A DNA stretch of 48,805 bases from an uncultured Lachnospiraceae bacterium (GCA_958402795.1 CATXUX010000026.1:1-48805); one strand, 5' to 3'; shown: positions 17,830 to 26,509, counted from the first letter of the stretch. Translations and numbers: made by a program. The notes: generated from the sequence alone by a model not told the origin.

Positions 17830-19056
17830 ATGGAAAAGAAAAATTTATTGGTCAACTGCGAATTATGCGATACCAGGAAAATGAAAGAAGAGGATTATGC
17901 TCATTTTGAGCAGATCACGATCAATACAGATGTGATACTGGTGAGTGAAAGAAGCAAAAATATTTTAAACAGGCTTCCCATATTGCTCAATCAGGATAAA
18001 ATGCTGGAACTGCCGGAAGAGATGAGCGTAACAGTCAATTCGGTAAACGGTTCTTATGAGATTACCGGCGATACGCTAGTCGGAGAACACACATTACTTA
18101 CCGTGAATGGTGAACTGAGTATCCGTCCCGGAGCAGAAGAAGTGTTTGAAAAATATGAGCAGATCGAAGTCAATGGTTCGGTAACATGTCCAAAGAGTAT
18201 GAGTGGGTATCTGGGAAAAATGTCAGTAAACGGCAGCATAACAACGTACCCGGATGAATGCATCCTTTTAAAGAGCACCTTTGTGCTGGATAAATACTTT
18301 CCGTTGAGAGCAAAAGAAAACGCATCGTATTACGTAAAAAAGTGCGTGACCATAAAAGATGAAAAGACAGAGATAAGAAGATTGATTGACAAAAATGTAC
18401 GATTTATTACGGAAACGGTAATCCTTCCGGAAAAAAAGGTGGAGGAATGCGCCTGCGTTTTTGATGATGCGGCAGAATTTGTTGTTGTGCCGGAAGGCAT
18501 GAAACTTGTTACCGGAGATGTAATACTGGACGAAAAATTGTTGCGGAAAGAGGGAACCCGGCTGTTTGTATATGGCAATCTTGAGGTCGGGAAACGTGCA
18601 GATATGAACCGCATTGCGGAATCTATCGAAAAATTGATTGTGAAAGGAACCGTATCACTCCATGAAGAACAGGCGGATCTATTTGCGCAAATTGACGCAG
18701 AGTATGAGAAGCTGGAGATTTTGGATAACAGGCAGACAATTGCGAATGTACTAAGAGCAAGAATTGACCGTACATTATTGGAAAATTGCGCAGAGGGAAT
18801 ACGGGTACGTAATGCGGCCAGAGTGGTTTTGGAGAAAGATGTTGAAACTGACCTGATTCTGAAAAAATTAAGGCTGGAAAATTGTATGGAGGTTCTCTGC
18901 CCTCCGGAACAAGAAAGTGCTGTGGCGGCAGTTTCACAAAACGTTGCAAGGATCGGACAGGAGAAAAGCGGAGAAGGAGGCACAGGAAATATACCGGGAA
19001 TGCTGAAATCTATGGCTGATACAAAAATAATCAACGCGGATGAGTATATGATGTAA
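17830..19056 (+). CDS. Bactofilin-like beta-repeat protein linked to the ECF sigma factor
   Basis: The 408-residue soluble protein has no membrane segment or signal peptide. It begins with a Cys pair (CELC at 10-13). VNG turns then recur at about residues 72, 92, 114 and 133, spaced 19-22 apart, with further FVYGNLEVG and IVKGTVSLHE turns near 245-275. This is the look of a right-handed beta-solenoid such as the polymer-forming bactofilins. The C-terminal third is more helical and ends in a Gly-rich tail. Expression is coupled to the sigma factor. It may be its anti-sigma/sensor or its main target; the identity is inferred from repeat pattern only. Confidence 0.65.
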   Translation: MEKKNLLVNCELCDTRKMKEEDYAHFEQITINTDVILVSERSKNILNRLPILLNQDKMLELPEEMSVTVNSVNGSYEITGDTLVGEHTLLTVNGELSIRPGAEEVFEKYEQIEVNGSVTCPKSMSGYLGKMSVNGSITTYPDECILLKSTFVLDKYFPLRAKENASYYVKKCVTIKDEKTEIRRLIDKNVRFITETVILPEKKVEECACVFDDAAEFVVVPEGMKLVTGDVILDEKLLRKEGTRLFVYGNLEVGKRADMNRIAESIEKLIVKGTVSLHEEQADLFAQIDAEYEKLEILDNRQTIANVLRARIDRTLLENCAEGIRVRNAARVVLEKDVETDLILKKLRLENCMEVLCPPEQESAVAAVSQNVARIGQEKSGEGGTGNIPGMLKSMADTKIINADEYMM

Positions 19057-19069
19057 AAAAATATCTGTC

Positions 19070-19098
19070 TTGTCACCTGTAAAGTCATGTGTTATAAT
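19070..19098 (+). promoter_or_regulatory. Promoter of the nad operon, probably NiaR-controlled
   Basis: TTGTCA at 19070-19075 and TATAAT at 19093-19098 have a 17-base spacer. The word CTGT flanks the -35 on both sides (CTGTCTTGTCACCTGT). NiaR repressors act on NAD operons of this type, and niaR is the last gene of this operon, so an overlapping operator is inferred. Confidence 0.75.
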
Positions 19099-19142
19099 AC
19101 CGGAGAGTTGAATGCTCCGTACGGGGCGGAAAGGTGAAGGAT

Positions 19143-20048
19143 ATGACAATCACGGAAGAAATCAATGCATTGAAAAAGGAGAAGAATGCGGTGATTCTGG
19201 CGCACTACTATGCGGCGCCGGAGGTTCAGGATATTGCGGATTATATCGGGGATTCGTTTTATTTGAGTAAGGTGGCGGTAGGATTAAAGGAGCAGGTGAT
19301 CGTATTCTGCGGCGTAGAGTTTATGGGAGAGAGCGCGAAGGTTCTGAATCCGGAAAAGACAGTGCTGATGCCGGATCTGACGGCGGACTGCCCGATGGCA
19401 CATATGGCGGACAAAGAGACGATTGAGAAGGTGCGCGCGCAGTATGATGATGTGGCGGTTGTCTGTTACATCAATTCGACAGTGGAACTGAAGAAATATT
19501 CCGATGTATGTGTCACTTCGGCGAATGCGATCCAGATCGTGAAAGCACTTCCGAATAAAAATATTTTCTTTATTCCGGACCGGAATCTGGCGCATTATGT
19601 GGCAGAGCAGGTGCCGGAAAAGCATTTTATTTTTAATGAAGGATTCTGCCCGGTTCACGAACATATGGCGGCGGAGGAAGTACGTGCGGCGAAGGAGGCG
19701 CATCCGTCGGCGCAGGTTCTTGCACATCCGGAATGTGGACAGGCAGTGCTTGAGATGGCAGACTACATAGGAAGCACATCCGGTATTATCGAGTATGCGA
19801 CGAAGGGGACTTGTATGGAATATATAATCTGTACCGAGGAAGGGGTCCGCTATAAGCTGGAACAAAATAACCCGGGGAAAACGTTTTATTTTCCGGAAAC
19901 ACTTCCGGTATGTGAGGATATGAAGAAGAATTCACTGGAGAAGATCCTGCATGCGCTGAAAACCGGCGAAGGGGAAGTATATGTAAAGGAAGAAGTGCGG
20001 GAGTTGTCAAAGAAACCTCTTGAGAGAATGCTGGAATTAGCGCATTGA
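19143..20048 (+). CDS. nadA: Quinolinate synthase
   Basis: The enzyme condenses iminoaspartate with dihydroxyacetone phosphate to quinolinate using a [4Fe-4S] cluster, in de novo NAD synthesis. The ATG at 19143 with AAGGTGAAGG just upstream is preferred over the in-frame GTG nine bases earlier. At 301 residues it is the short NadA type. Cluster-Cys candidates are in VFCGVEFMGES, HPECGQAVLEMADYIGSTSGI and the C-terminal LPVCEDMKKNSLEK. The YYAAPEVQDIADYIGDS start is typical. It heads the operon nadA-nadB-nadC-niaR. Confidence 0.95.
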   Translation: MTITEEINALKKEKNAVILAHYYAAPEVQDIADYIGDSFYLSKVAVGLKEQVIVFCGVEFMGESAKVLNPEKTVLMPDLTADCPMAHMADKETIEKVRAQYDDVAVVCYINSTVELKKYSDVCVTSANAIQIVKALPNKNIFFIPDRNLAHYVAEQVPEKHFIFNEGFCPVHEHMAAEEVRAAKEAHPSAQVLAHPECGQAVLEMADYIGSTSGIIEYATKGTCMEYIICTEEGVRYKLEQNNPGKTFYFPETLPVCEDMKKNSLEKILHALKTGEGEVYVKEEVRELSKKPLERMLELAH

Positions 20049-20105
20049 CAAGTTGCAGGGGTACCGGCAGCAAAGGGGAAAGGCTGCAGACGGAGGAAAG
20101 GTGAA

Positions 20106-21443
20106 ATGAAGAAGATAGATGCGGATGTCGTAATTGTGGGAACCGGAGTTGGCGGTTTGTTCAGTGCGCTGAATCTGCCGCGGGATAAAAAGGTTGTGAT
20201 GATTACAAAATCTGACTTAGAAAGCAGCGATTCATTCCTGGCACAGGGAGGAATCTGCATGCTGCGCGACGAAACAGATTACGACAGTTATTTTGAGGAT
20301 ACGATGAAGGCGGGACATTATGAAAACCGGGAAGAGTCGGTAGATATCATGATCCGCAGCTCACAGGAGATTATCCGGGATCTGGTCGGCTATGGTGTAG
20401 AGTTTAAGAGGGAGGAGGATGGTGGCTTTGCTTACACGAGGGAAGGCGCGCATTCGAAACCAAGGATTTTATTCCATGAGGATATCACGGGAAAAGAAAT
20501 CACGAGTAAACTGCTGGCGCAGGTGAAGAAGCTGGAAAATGTCGAAATATATGAATATACAATGATGACAGATATCATCGTGGAAAACGGACAGTGTGTC
20601 GGGATTGAGGCAAAGCATATGAACGTGGCGCAGGGCAGTGCCGAATGTGGGATCCAGGCGGATGAAAACCGCGAGATCAATGAATGTCCGGAACATGTCA
20701 TGGAAGAATACATACCGGACAGGGAAAAGCGGAAGCATTTTTCACTGCCGGAGAATGTACCGGCGCAGTTTGCAGAGTCAGAAGGCGGAGAGGAACTGCA
20801 AATTTACGCACCGGATACGATTCTTGCCAGCGGAGGAGTTGGCGGACTGTACAAGCATTCTACAAACTTCCCGCATCTGACGGGAGACGCGCTGGAGATT
20901 TCAAAGAGGCATGGGATTCGTCTGGAGCATCTTGATTATGTCCAGATTCATCCGACTACTTTGTATTCCACGAAACCCGGCAGAAGATTTTTGATCTCCG
21001 AGAGTGTGCGGGGAGAGGGCGCCGTGCTGTATAATAAGGGAGGGGAACGCTTCGTCAATGAGCTGCTTCCCCGTGATGTTGTGGCGCAGGCGATCCGGGA
21101 GCAGATGAAGAAGGATGGAACAGATTTTGTGTGGCTTTCGCTGGAGCATATCCCGAAAGAGACGATACTCGGCCATTTCCCGAATATCTACCGGCATTGT
21201 CTGGAAGAGGGATATGACGTGACAAAAGAGCCGATTCCGGTAGTTCCGGCGCAGCATTATTTTATGGGCGGGATCTGGGTGGATTCGGACAGTCGGGCGT
21301 CCATGCCGCATCTTTATGCGGTGGGAGAGACAAGCTGTAATGGTGTACACGGTGCAAACCGGCTGGCGAGCAATTCGCTGTTGGAGAGTCTTGTGTTTGC
21401 AAAGCGTGCAGTGACAAAGATACGGAAGGAGAGAGAAGAATAA
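20106..21443 (+). CDS. nadB: L-aspartate oxidase
   Basis: This FAD enzyme oxidises L-aspartate to iminoaspartate for NadA. In its 445 residues the FAD motif VIVGTGVGGLFSALNL is at 9-24. SDSFLAQGGICM, DYVQIHPTT, RGEGAVLYNKGGERFVNE and the final GETSCNGVHGANRLASNSLLE complete the family signature. It is about 90-100 residues shorter than E. coli NadB and lacks the C-terminal helical domain. A segment of roughly 60 residues around 185-245, rich in Glu and charged residues, interrupts the usual spacing before the ILASGGVGGLY motif. The stop codon shares a base with the nadC start. Confidence 0.94.
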   Translation: MKKIDADVVIVGTGVGGLFSALNLPRDKKVVMITKSDLESSDSFLAQGGICMLRDETDYDSYFEDTMKAGHYENREESVDIMIRSSQEIIRDLVGYGVEFKREEDGGFAYTREGAHSKPRILFHEDITGKEITSKLLAQVKKLENVEIYEYTMMTDIIVENGQCVGIEAKHMNVAQGSAECGIQADENREINECPEHVMEEYIPDREKRKHFSLPENVPAQFAESEGGEELQIYAPDTILASGGVGGLYKHSTNFPHLTGDALEISKRHGIRLEHLDYVQIHPTTLYSTKPGRRFLISESVRGEGAVLYNKGGERFVNELLPRDVVAQAIREQMKKDGTDFVWLSLEHIPKETILGHFPNIYRHCLEEGYDVTKEPIPVVPAQHYFMGGIWVDSDSRASMPHLYAVGETSCNGVHGANRLASNSLLESLVFAKRAVTKIRKEREE

Positions 21444-22303
21444 TGAATCGGATTACAATGACTTTACAGGCGGATGAACTGATCCTGTCAGCACTCAGGG
21501 AAGATATTTCAAGCGAAGATGTAACGACAAACGCGGTCATGCATGAGGCAGTGGAAGGGGAAGTAGACCTGATCTGTAAGCAGGACGGCATCATTGCAGG
21601 ACTGGATGTATTTCAAAGGGTGTTTGAACTGCTGGATCCTGAGGTTCGGACGGAACTGTACTGCATGGATGGCGATGAAGTGAAGAACGGACAGTTAATG
21701 GGAAAAGTATACGGAGATATTCGCGTACTGTTGTCCGGGGAGCGCGTGGCGCTGAATTATCTGCAGAGAATGAGCGGAATCGCGACGTATACACGTTCGG
21801 TCGCAAAACTGCTGGAGGGCAGCAGGACAAAGCTGCTGGATACAAGAAAAACAACGCCGAACATGCGGATTTTCGAGAAGTATGCCGTCCGTGTCGGCGG
21901 CGGTTATAATCACCGTTACAATCTGTCAGACGGCGTACTGCTCAAAGATAATCACATCGGAGCGGCGGGCAGCGTGACAAAAGCTGTTGAGATGGCAAAG
22001 GAATACGCTCCGTTTGTGCGCAAGATTGAAGTGGAAGTAGAAAATCTGGATATGGTGCGGGAAGCGGTTGAAGCGGGAGCCGACATCATCATGCTCGATA
22101 ATATGTCGGCAGAAGACATGCAGGAAGCGGTCCGGATTATTGACGGCAGAGCAGAAACAGAATGTTCAGGAAATGTGACGAAGGAAAATATTGCCAGACT
22201 GACAAGCATCGGAGTAGATTACATCTCCAGCGGAGCACTGACGCATTCTGCGCCAATACTGGACATTTCGCTGAAAAATCTTCACGCGGTGGTGCAGTCA
22301 TGA
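21443..22303 (+). CDS. nadC: Nicotinate-nucleotide pyrophosphorylase (carboxylating)
   Basis: The enzyme converts quinolinate and PRPP to nicotinate mononucleotide with loss of CO2. The 286 residues are full length. Signatures are EDISSEDVTTNAV, ERVALNYLQRMSGIAT, DTRKTTPNMR, KYAVRVGGGYNHRYNLSDGVLLKDNHI, and the barrel end DYISSGALTHSAPILDISL. Its ATG overlaps the nadB stop (TAATG), and its own stop overlaps the niaR start (ATGA), so the last three genes are translationally coupled. Confidence 0.96.
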   Translation: MNRITMTLQADELILSALREDISSEDVTTNAVMHEAVEGEVDLICKQDGIIAGLDVFQRVFELLDPEVRTELYCMDGDEVKNGQLMGKVYGDIRVLLSGERVALNYLQRMSGIATYTRSVAKLLEGSRTKLLDTRKTTPNMRIFEKYAVRVGGGYNHRYNLSDGVLLKDNHIGAAGSVTKAVEMAKEYAPFVRKIEVEVENLDMVREAVEAGADIIMLDNMSAEDMQEAVRIIDGRAETECSGNVTKENIARLTSIGVDYISSGALTHSAPILDISLKNLHAVVQS

Positions 22304-22806
22304 CAGGGACAAAGCGAAGAGCGCTGATCGTGGAACGCATGAAAGAAAGCGAAACGCCGGTGTCCGGGACGGCGCTTGCAAAGGAGTGCGACGTGAGCAG
22401 GCAGGTGATCGTGCAGGACATCGCGCTGATCCGGGCAGCAGGATATGAGGTGGTTGCTACAAACAGAGGATACATTCTGAATGTGCCCCACACGGTAAGC
22501 CGTGTGTTTAAAGTGCAGCATACGGACGCACAGATGGAGGAGGAACTCACTTCTATCGTGGATCTGGGCGGCTGCGTAGTGAATACGATGGTCAATCACA
22601 AGGTATATGGACATATGGAGGCGTCCCTCGGGATCAATTCCCGGCGGAAAGTGCAGATCTTTATGGACAATATCCGCAGCGGGAAGTCCAGTCCGCTGAA
22701 AAATATTACTTCGAATTATCATTACCACAAGATTGAGGCTGATTCGGAGGAAACACTGGATATGATAGAGGAAATGCTTCGGGAGAAAGGATTTCTTGTA
22801 GAATAA
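22300..22806 (+). CDS. niaR: NiaR-type niacin-responsive transcriptional repressor
   Basis: The 168-residue regulator, with ATG at 22300, overlaps nadC by four bases. The N-terminal winged helix-turn-helix (VSGTALAKECDVSRQVIVQDIALIRAAGYEV) precedes a C-terminal 3H domain, named for conserved His residues that are visible here (NHKVYGHM, NYHYHKIEA). NiaR binds niacin and then represses NAD synthesis and niacin uptake genes in Firmicutes. Its place in the operon implies feedback on its own promoter at about 19070. A longer in-frame reading exists but lies inside nadC. Confidence 0.93.
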   Translation: MTGTKRRALIVERMKESETPVSGTALAKECDVSRQVIVQDIALIRAAGYEVVATNRGYILNVPHTVSRVFKVQHTDAQMEEELTSIVDLGGCVVNTMVNHKVYGHMEASLGINSRRKVQIFMDNIRSGKSSPLKNITSNYHYHKIEADSEETLDMIEEMLREKGFLVE

Positions 22807-22810
22807 AAAC

Positions 22811-22868
22811 AAAACAGCAGAACTGCCGCTTCAGCTTCAAGTCTGGGCGAAACAGTTCTGCTGTTTTT
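22811..22868. terminator. Terminator shared by niaR and the convergent XRE gene
   Basis: AAACAGCAGAACTG pairs with CAGTTCTGCTGTTT and is followed by a T-run on the plus strand and preceded by an A-rich run that becomes U-rich on the minus strand. It sits exactly between two converging genes. Confidence 0.88.
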
Positions 22869-23204
22869 TTACTTGTACTGGAAATACGTTTTCAGCAGTT
22901 CCACAAGTGTCTTCTTCTCGGAAAGTGACAGTTGATTGTACAGATCATAAAATTCATCATCCATATAATGGGGATCTGTCTTTGCGGAATTCCCAAGCAG
23001 ATCCATAACAGAGCATCCGAAAAACTCAGCGATAGACGCGAGACGCTCCAGATTTACTTTTGTAATTCCACGTTCGATCTGACTGACATAGCCGACGGTA
23101 ACATCCAGATACTCGGCAAACTTTTCCTGCGTAATTCCTTTTTGGTTGCGTCTTTTTTTAATACGCTGACCAATGAGACTGTAATCAATTCTTCCTGTTT
23201 TCAT
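22869..23204 (-). CDS. XRE-family helix-turn-helix transcriptional regulator
   Basis: The 111-residue DNA-binding protein has an HTH at about residues 10-65 (IGQRIKKRRNQKGITQEKFAEYLDVTVGYVSQIERG...LERLASIAEFFGCSVMDLL) and a short helical C-terminal region ending in YFQYK. GAGGAG lies about 6 bases before the ATG. It diverges from the APC permease across a 400-base AT-rich gap, so it may control that gene or itself. There is no sign of a toxin partner next to it. Confidence 0.88.
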   Translation of the reverse strand: MKTGRIDYSLIGQRIKKRRNQKGITQEKFAEYLDVTVGYVSQIERGITKVNLERLASIAEFFGCSVMDLLGNSAKTDPHYMDDEFYDLYNQLSLSEKKTLVELLKTYFQYK

Positions 23205-23483
23205 AACAACTCCTCATACCCATGTTTTTTTATGGTAAAGTGAATATGTAGATACGAAAAATAACATACACCTGAGAATACAAAGTGTTTTTCACCACCA
23301 ACAATTTGTATCTTATTATATGTAATAATGGGGGTAAAAAAACAGACAGCGATAAATAAAACAAACATTCATTACAACTATTTTCAACATTTTGTTGGAA
23401 AATTAACAATTTAGTAACAAAATAGGCGGCGGAGAAAGAGAATCTTTGTGCAGGAGCACAAAAAAATTAAGGTGTGAATGGAC
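23205..23483. other. AT-rich divergent intergenic region
   Basis: This lies between the XRE gene and the permease promoter. It is rich in short A/T words and ACAACTATTTTCAACATTTTGTTGGAAAATTAACA-type dyads (for example CAACATTTTGTTG near 23383-23395). No gene or RNA is recognisable; the dyad could be an operator for the XRE protein. Confidence 0.35.
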
Positions 23484-23512
23484 TTGAAAATGAAATCGTT
23501 ATCTTGTAAAAT
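23484..23512 (+). promoter_or_regulatory. Promoter of the APC permease leader
   Basis: TTGAAA at 23484-23489 and TAAAAT at 23507-23512 have a 17-base spacer, so transcription should start near 23519 and read into the leader with the terminator at 23555-23609. Confidence 0.65.
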
Positions 23513-23539
23513 AAGTATCAGGTTCAGAAAGATATCATA

Positions 23540-23566
23540 ATGGATGAAAGCAGACAAAGACGTTGA
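23540..23566 (+). CDS. Possible leader peptide MDESRQRR
   Basis: An ATG-to-TGA frame of eight codons (Met-Asp-Glu-Ser-Arg-Gln-Arg-Arg) lies between the permease promoter and the terminator stem. GAAAGA sits about 7 bases before it, which is a weak ribosome site. Its stop codon falls in the left arm of the terminator, as in classic attenuators. Three of the last four codons are Arg, which would fit an arginine-sensing attenuator, but an 8-codon frame can occur by chance. Confidence 0.25.
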   Translation: MDESRQRR

Positions 23567-23609
23567 ATGACCTGTCCCGTAAAAAGGGACGGTTTCAACG
23601 TCTTTTTTT
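23555..23609 (+). terminator. Terminator in the leader of the APC permease (putative attenuator)
   Basis: AAAGACGTTGA pairs with TCAACGTCTTT, enclosing CC-GTCCC/GGGAC-GG, and is followed by seven T. The T-run ends three bases before the GGAGGG ribosome site of the permease. A strong intrinsic terminator here, downstream of the promoter, must either end a short RNA or be bypassed when the permease is needed. Confidence 0.8.
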
Positions 23610-23627
23610 ATGAAGGAGGGAGCGGAA

Positions 23628-25268
23628 ATGGAAGAGAGACAAGAATTAAACAAAACATTAAGTCCCGGAGCAATCTGGGCGGTTGCAGTCGGATCGATCA
23701 TCGGCTGGGGCTGCTTTATCCAGAGCGCGGACTGGACCGAGAGAGCAGGCGGACCACTGCCGTTGATGCTCGGATTTCTGGCAGGCGGACTTCTGATGAT
23801 GGTAATCGGATTAAGCTACTCCTATATGATTGCAAAATTTCCGGTTGCAGGCGGAGAATTTGCTTATGCGTACAAAGGGTTTGGCGGCACCGCGGCATAT
23901 ATATGCGGCTGGATGTTGTCTCTTGGGTATCTGGCAATTGTGGCATTAAATGCAACGGCAATTCCACTGCTTGCCGATTATATCTTCCCGGGCGTGTTCA
24001 GCCGGGGGTATCTGTATACGATAGCCGGATATGATGTATATGCAGGCGAAATGGCATTGTCCTGTTTTTTCATTCTTTTATTCGGGATAATGAATTATCG
24101 CGGAGTGAAGACAGCAGGTCAGCTTCAACTGGTGATGGTACTGATCATGTGTGCCGCAGTTGCCGTTGCGGTCGGAGGAACGACAGTAACAGGCAATTTA
24201 AATCCGGCAAATCTGGTTCCGCTGAGTGGAGACGGGAAAAGCTTTGCGGAAGGTTTTTTCTCAATCCTGGCACTGGCGCCGTTCCTTTATGTTGGTTTTG
24301 ACTGTATCCCGCAGGCTGCAGAAGAATATGATTTCCCGCCGGATAAGGCAAAAAAACTGATCGTATCGGCGCTGATCGTGGGAGCGGTCATCTATAGTGC
24401 AATGGCTCTGGTTACAGACGCAGTTCTTCCATGGAAAGAAATGCGGAATCTGACAGATTCCACAGGAGCTCCGGTGAGATGGTTTACAGGGGCAGTGCTG
24501 GAAATCGCAATGGGAAAGGCCGGCGTGGTCTTTGTCGCAGTGGCAGTTATGATGGGAATCTTCACAGGGATGAATGGTTTTTACATGTCCTCAAGCCGTC
24601 TGATCTTTGGAATGGCAAGGGCGAACATGCTCCCGAAATGGTTCGGAAAGATCCATGAGAAATCGAAAACTCCGGCAAATTGTATTATTTTCACAATGTT
24701 GATTTCCGCAATTTGCCCGTTCTTTGGAAGAGAAGTGATCAACTGGGTAGTAGATATGTGCTCAGTCGGAACTGCATTTGGATATTTCTTCACCTGTGCA
24801 GGCGCTTATATTGTACTAAAGCAGGAAAAAGAAAAGAGCAAAATGCTCCGTCCGGGAACAGCGCTTCTGGGATGCGGTATATCTGTAGGAATCCTGCTTC
24901 TGCTGGTCGTACCCGGATCTCCGGCATTCATGAGCGTACAGAGCTGGGTGGCCCTGATCGTCTGGGCGGGAATGGGAACCGGATTTTACTTTCTTGCAGC
25001 AGGAGCATACCGTCAGCTTTCCGAGGGGGCAATCGGGTATCTGATTCTTGGCGATGAGGAAGGTCTGGATGAGGAAGAACGGAAACGCTACGGAATCCCG
25101 ATCGTTGTAGATCCGATGCCGGAGGCTTTCAGGATGGAGGTACTCCAGAGCCTGCAGGAAGGAAAAGCAAAAATTGTGATCGAAGAAGTTCCGGTGGCGA
25201 GAGCAAAAAAGAAAGCACGGACTCCTGCAAAACCACAACTGGTAGGGAAGCTGGTATTAGAAAATTAA
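23628..25268 (+). CDS. APC-superfamily amino acid permease
   Basis: This secondary transporter for amino acids has 546 residues from the ATG at 23628, chosen because GAAGGAGGG lies 8 bases upstream (an ATG six codons earlier overlaps the terminator T-run). The N-terminus has the APC motif (LSPGAIWAVAVGSIIGWGCF) and GGEFAYAYKGFGGTAAYICGWM. About 12 membrane helices extend to residue 455 or so, followed by a charged tail of about 90 residues ending in KKKARTPAKPQLVGKLV, unusually long for the family. The substrate is unknown; the leader hints at amino-acid control. Confidence 0.88.
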   Translation: MEERQELNKTLSPGAIWAVAVGSIIGWGCFIQSADWTERAGGPLPLMLGFLAGGLLMMVIGLSYSYMIAKFPVAGGEFAYAYKGFGGTAAYICGWMLSLGYLAIVALNATAIPLLADYIFPGVFSRGYLYTIAGYDVYAGEMALSCFFILLFGIMNYRGVKTAGQLQLVMVLIMCAAVAVAVGGTTVTGNLNPANLVPLSGDGKSFAEGFFSILALAPFLYVGFDCIPQAAEEYDFPPDKAKKLIVSALIVGAVIYSAMALVTDAVLPWKEMRNLTDSTGAPVRWFTGAVLEIAMGKAGVVFVAVAVMMGIFTGMNGFYMSSSRLIFGMARANMLPKWFGKIHEKSKTPANCIIFTMLISAICPFFGREVINWVVDMCSVGTAFGYFFTCAGAYIVLKQEKEKSKMLRPGTALLGCGISVGILLLLVVPGSPAFMSVQSWVALIVWAGMGTGFYFLAAGAYRQLSEGAIGYLILGDEEGLDEEERKRYGIPIVVDPMPEAFRMEVLQSLQEGKAKIVIEEVPVARAKKKARTPAKPQLVGKLVLEN

Positions 25269-25285
25269 AGCAGTTTGTTTTTTAT

Positions 25286-25338
25286 AACCCCCTGTGAAGA
25301 CCATTTCGTTTTTGGCATTCACAGGGGTTCCTTGTTTC
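25286..25338 (+). terminator. Terminator after the permease gene
   Basis: AACCCCCTGTGAA pairs with TTCACAGGGGTT around a 20-base loop, followed by CCTTGTTTC. The T-run is imperfect. Confidence 0.65.
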
Positions 25339-25364
25339 AATTGACTGCGTAAGAAAGATTTAGG

Positions 25365-25393
25365 TTGCGAAATCCGAAGAAAACAAGTATTAT
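25365..25393 (+). promoter_or_regulatory. Promoter of the pyridoxamine kinase gene
   Basis: TTGCGA at 25365-25370 and TATTAT at 25388-25393 have a 17-base spacer, 48 bases before the gene. Confidence 0.6.
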
Positions 25394-25440
25394 CTATACA
25401 GTGAGAAGGAAATCAAACAAAGAACGCAGGGAGAGGGAAT

Positions 25441-26301
25441 ATGTCAAAGAAAATAGCTGTGATCAATGATTTATCGGGGTTCGGAAGATGTTCGCTGACG
25501 GCGGCGCTCCCGGTGATTTCTGTGATGGAGGTGCAGCCGTGTCCGCTTCCGACGGCGATCCTTACCGGACAGACAGGATATCCAAGTTATTATTGCGATG
25601 ATTATACCGGGAAAATGGAGTATTTCCGGGAGGAATGGGAAAAGATGGGCGTCCGGTTCGACGGAATTTATACCGGATTCGTGGCGGGAGAAGAGCAGAT
25701 CGGGCAGATTTTCCGTTTTCTGGATACATTTTATAAGAACGATACATTTCTTCTGGTGGATCCTGTGATGGGAGATGACGGAGAAGTGTATAAGCTGTTT
25801 ACGAAAAAACTGCTTTATCGGATGAAAGAACTGGCTTTGCAGGCAGATATCCTTACACCGAATCTTACAGAGCTGTGCCTTCTGACAGATGAGGACTATC
25901 AAAAGGTTCAGGTTTTGAAAGATGGACAGAGTATCAGAACGGCTGTCGGGAAGATGGCGCGGAGTCTGATTCAAAAAGGCGTGAAGACGGTTATTGTGAC
26001 GGGAATCCGTTTTCAGGAAATGGATAGCAGTGGAAGAAATGTACAGAAGATTGGAAATCTGACGGTCACAAAGGAAGAGTGCGTTCTCTCGTCATTTCCT
26101 TATATCGGCGGGAGCTTTTCCGGCACGGGGGATTTGTTCGCGTCCGTGATCGCGGGCGGAGCAGCACGCGGAAGAGATATTTTTGAACTGGTCGAGCTCG
26201 CGGGAACGTTCGTAGGAGAGGCGATGAGGGATTCAGCGGGGGAGCAGGTTGACCGGAATGACGGTACAAATTTCGAAAAACATCTTGGGATGTTGATGTA
26301 G
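25441..26301 (+). CDS. pdxY: Pyridoxamine/pyridoxal kinase (PdxY-like)
   Basis: This PfkB/ribokinase-superfamily enzyme phosphorylates pyridoxal or pyridoxamine in vitamin B6 salvage. Within 286 residues the N-terminus (INDLSGFGRCSLTAALPVIS) and LPTAILTGQTGYPSY are typical. VDPVMGDDGEVY (about 102-113) and LTPNLTELCLLT are the ATP and Mg sites, and GGSFSGTGDLFASVI (about 222-236) holds the catalytic Asp in GTGD. GGGAGAGG lies before the ATG. It originally converged on map; the two are now separated by the HipA-like/HIRAN island. Confidence 0.9.
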   Translation: MSKKIAVINDLSGFGRCSLTAALPVISVMEVQPCPLPTAILTGQTGYPSYYCDDYTGKMEYFREEWEKMGVRFDGIYTGFVAGEEQIGQIFRFLDTFYKNDTFLLVDPVMGDDGEVYKLFTKKLLYRMKELALQADILTPNLTELCLLTDEDYQKVQVLKDGQSIRTAVGKMARSLIQKGVKTVIVTGIRFQEMDSSGRNVQKIGNLTVTKEECVLSSFPYIGGSFSGTGDLFASVIAGGAARGRDIFELVELAGTFVGEAMRDSAGEQVDRNDGTNFEKHLGMLM

Positions 26302-26360
26302 AAAAAGAATTACCAATGAATATCATAAAAAAAGAACGGTTTTTGCTATCTGTTCTCGTA

Positions 26361-26405
26361 TTATTTTGTCGGTATTTCTGCGCTGGCTTCTGTGATGAGA
26401 ACCAT
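26361..26405 (-). pseudogene. Remnant copy of the 3' end of map
   Basis: Read on the minus strand, this stretch ends in a stop and encodes HMVLITEASAEIPTK, against YMVLITEDGAEVLTK at the end of the intact map gene. At DNA level, 37 of 45 bases (26363-26407 against 28183-28227) match by my count, and weaker similarity continues into the downstream terminator. It has no start and no remaining upstream gene body. It marks the far edge of the inserted kinase/HIRAN island. Confidence 0.75.
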
Positions 26406-26509
26406 ATGAAGATTAAAAACATACTAGAAAAAGAAATTGGACTATAGTATAATAGCAAAATAGAAGTGTTTTTAATGAGGAAGGCTTGTTGGAAACCGGA
26501 GGGAGATGA

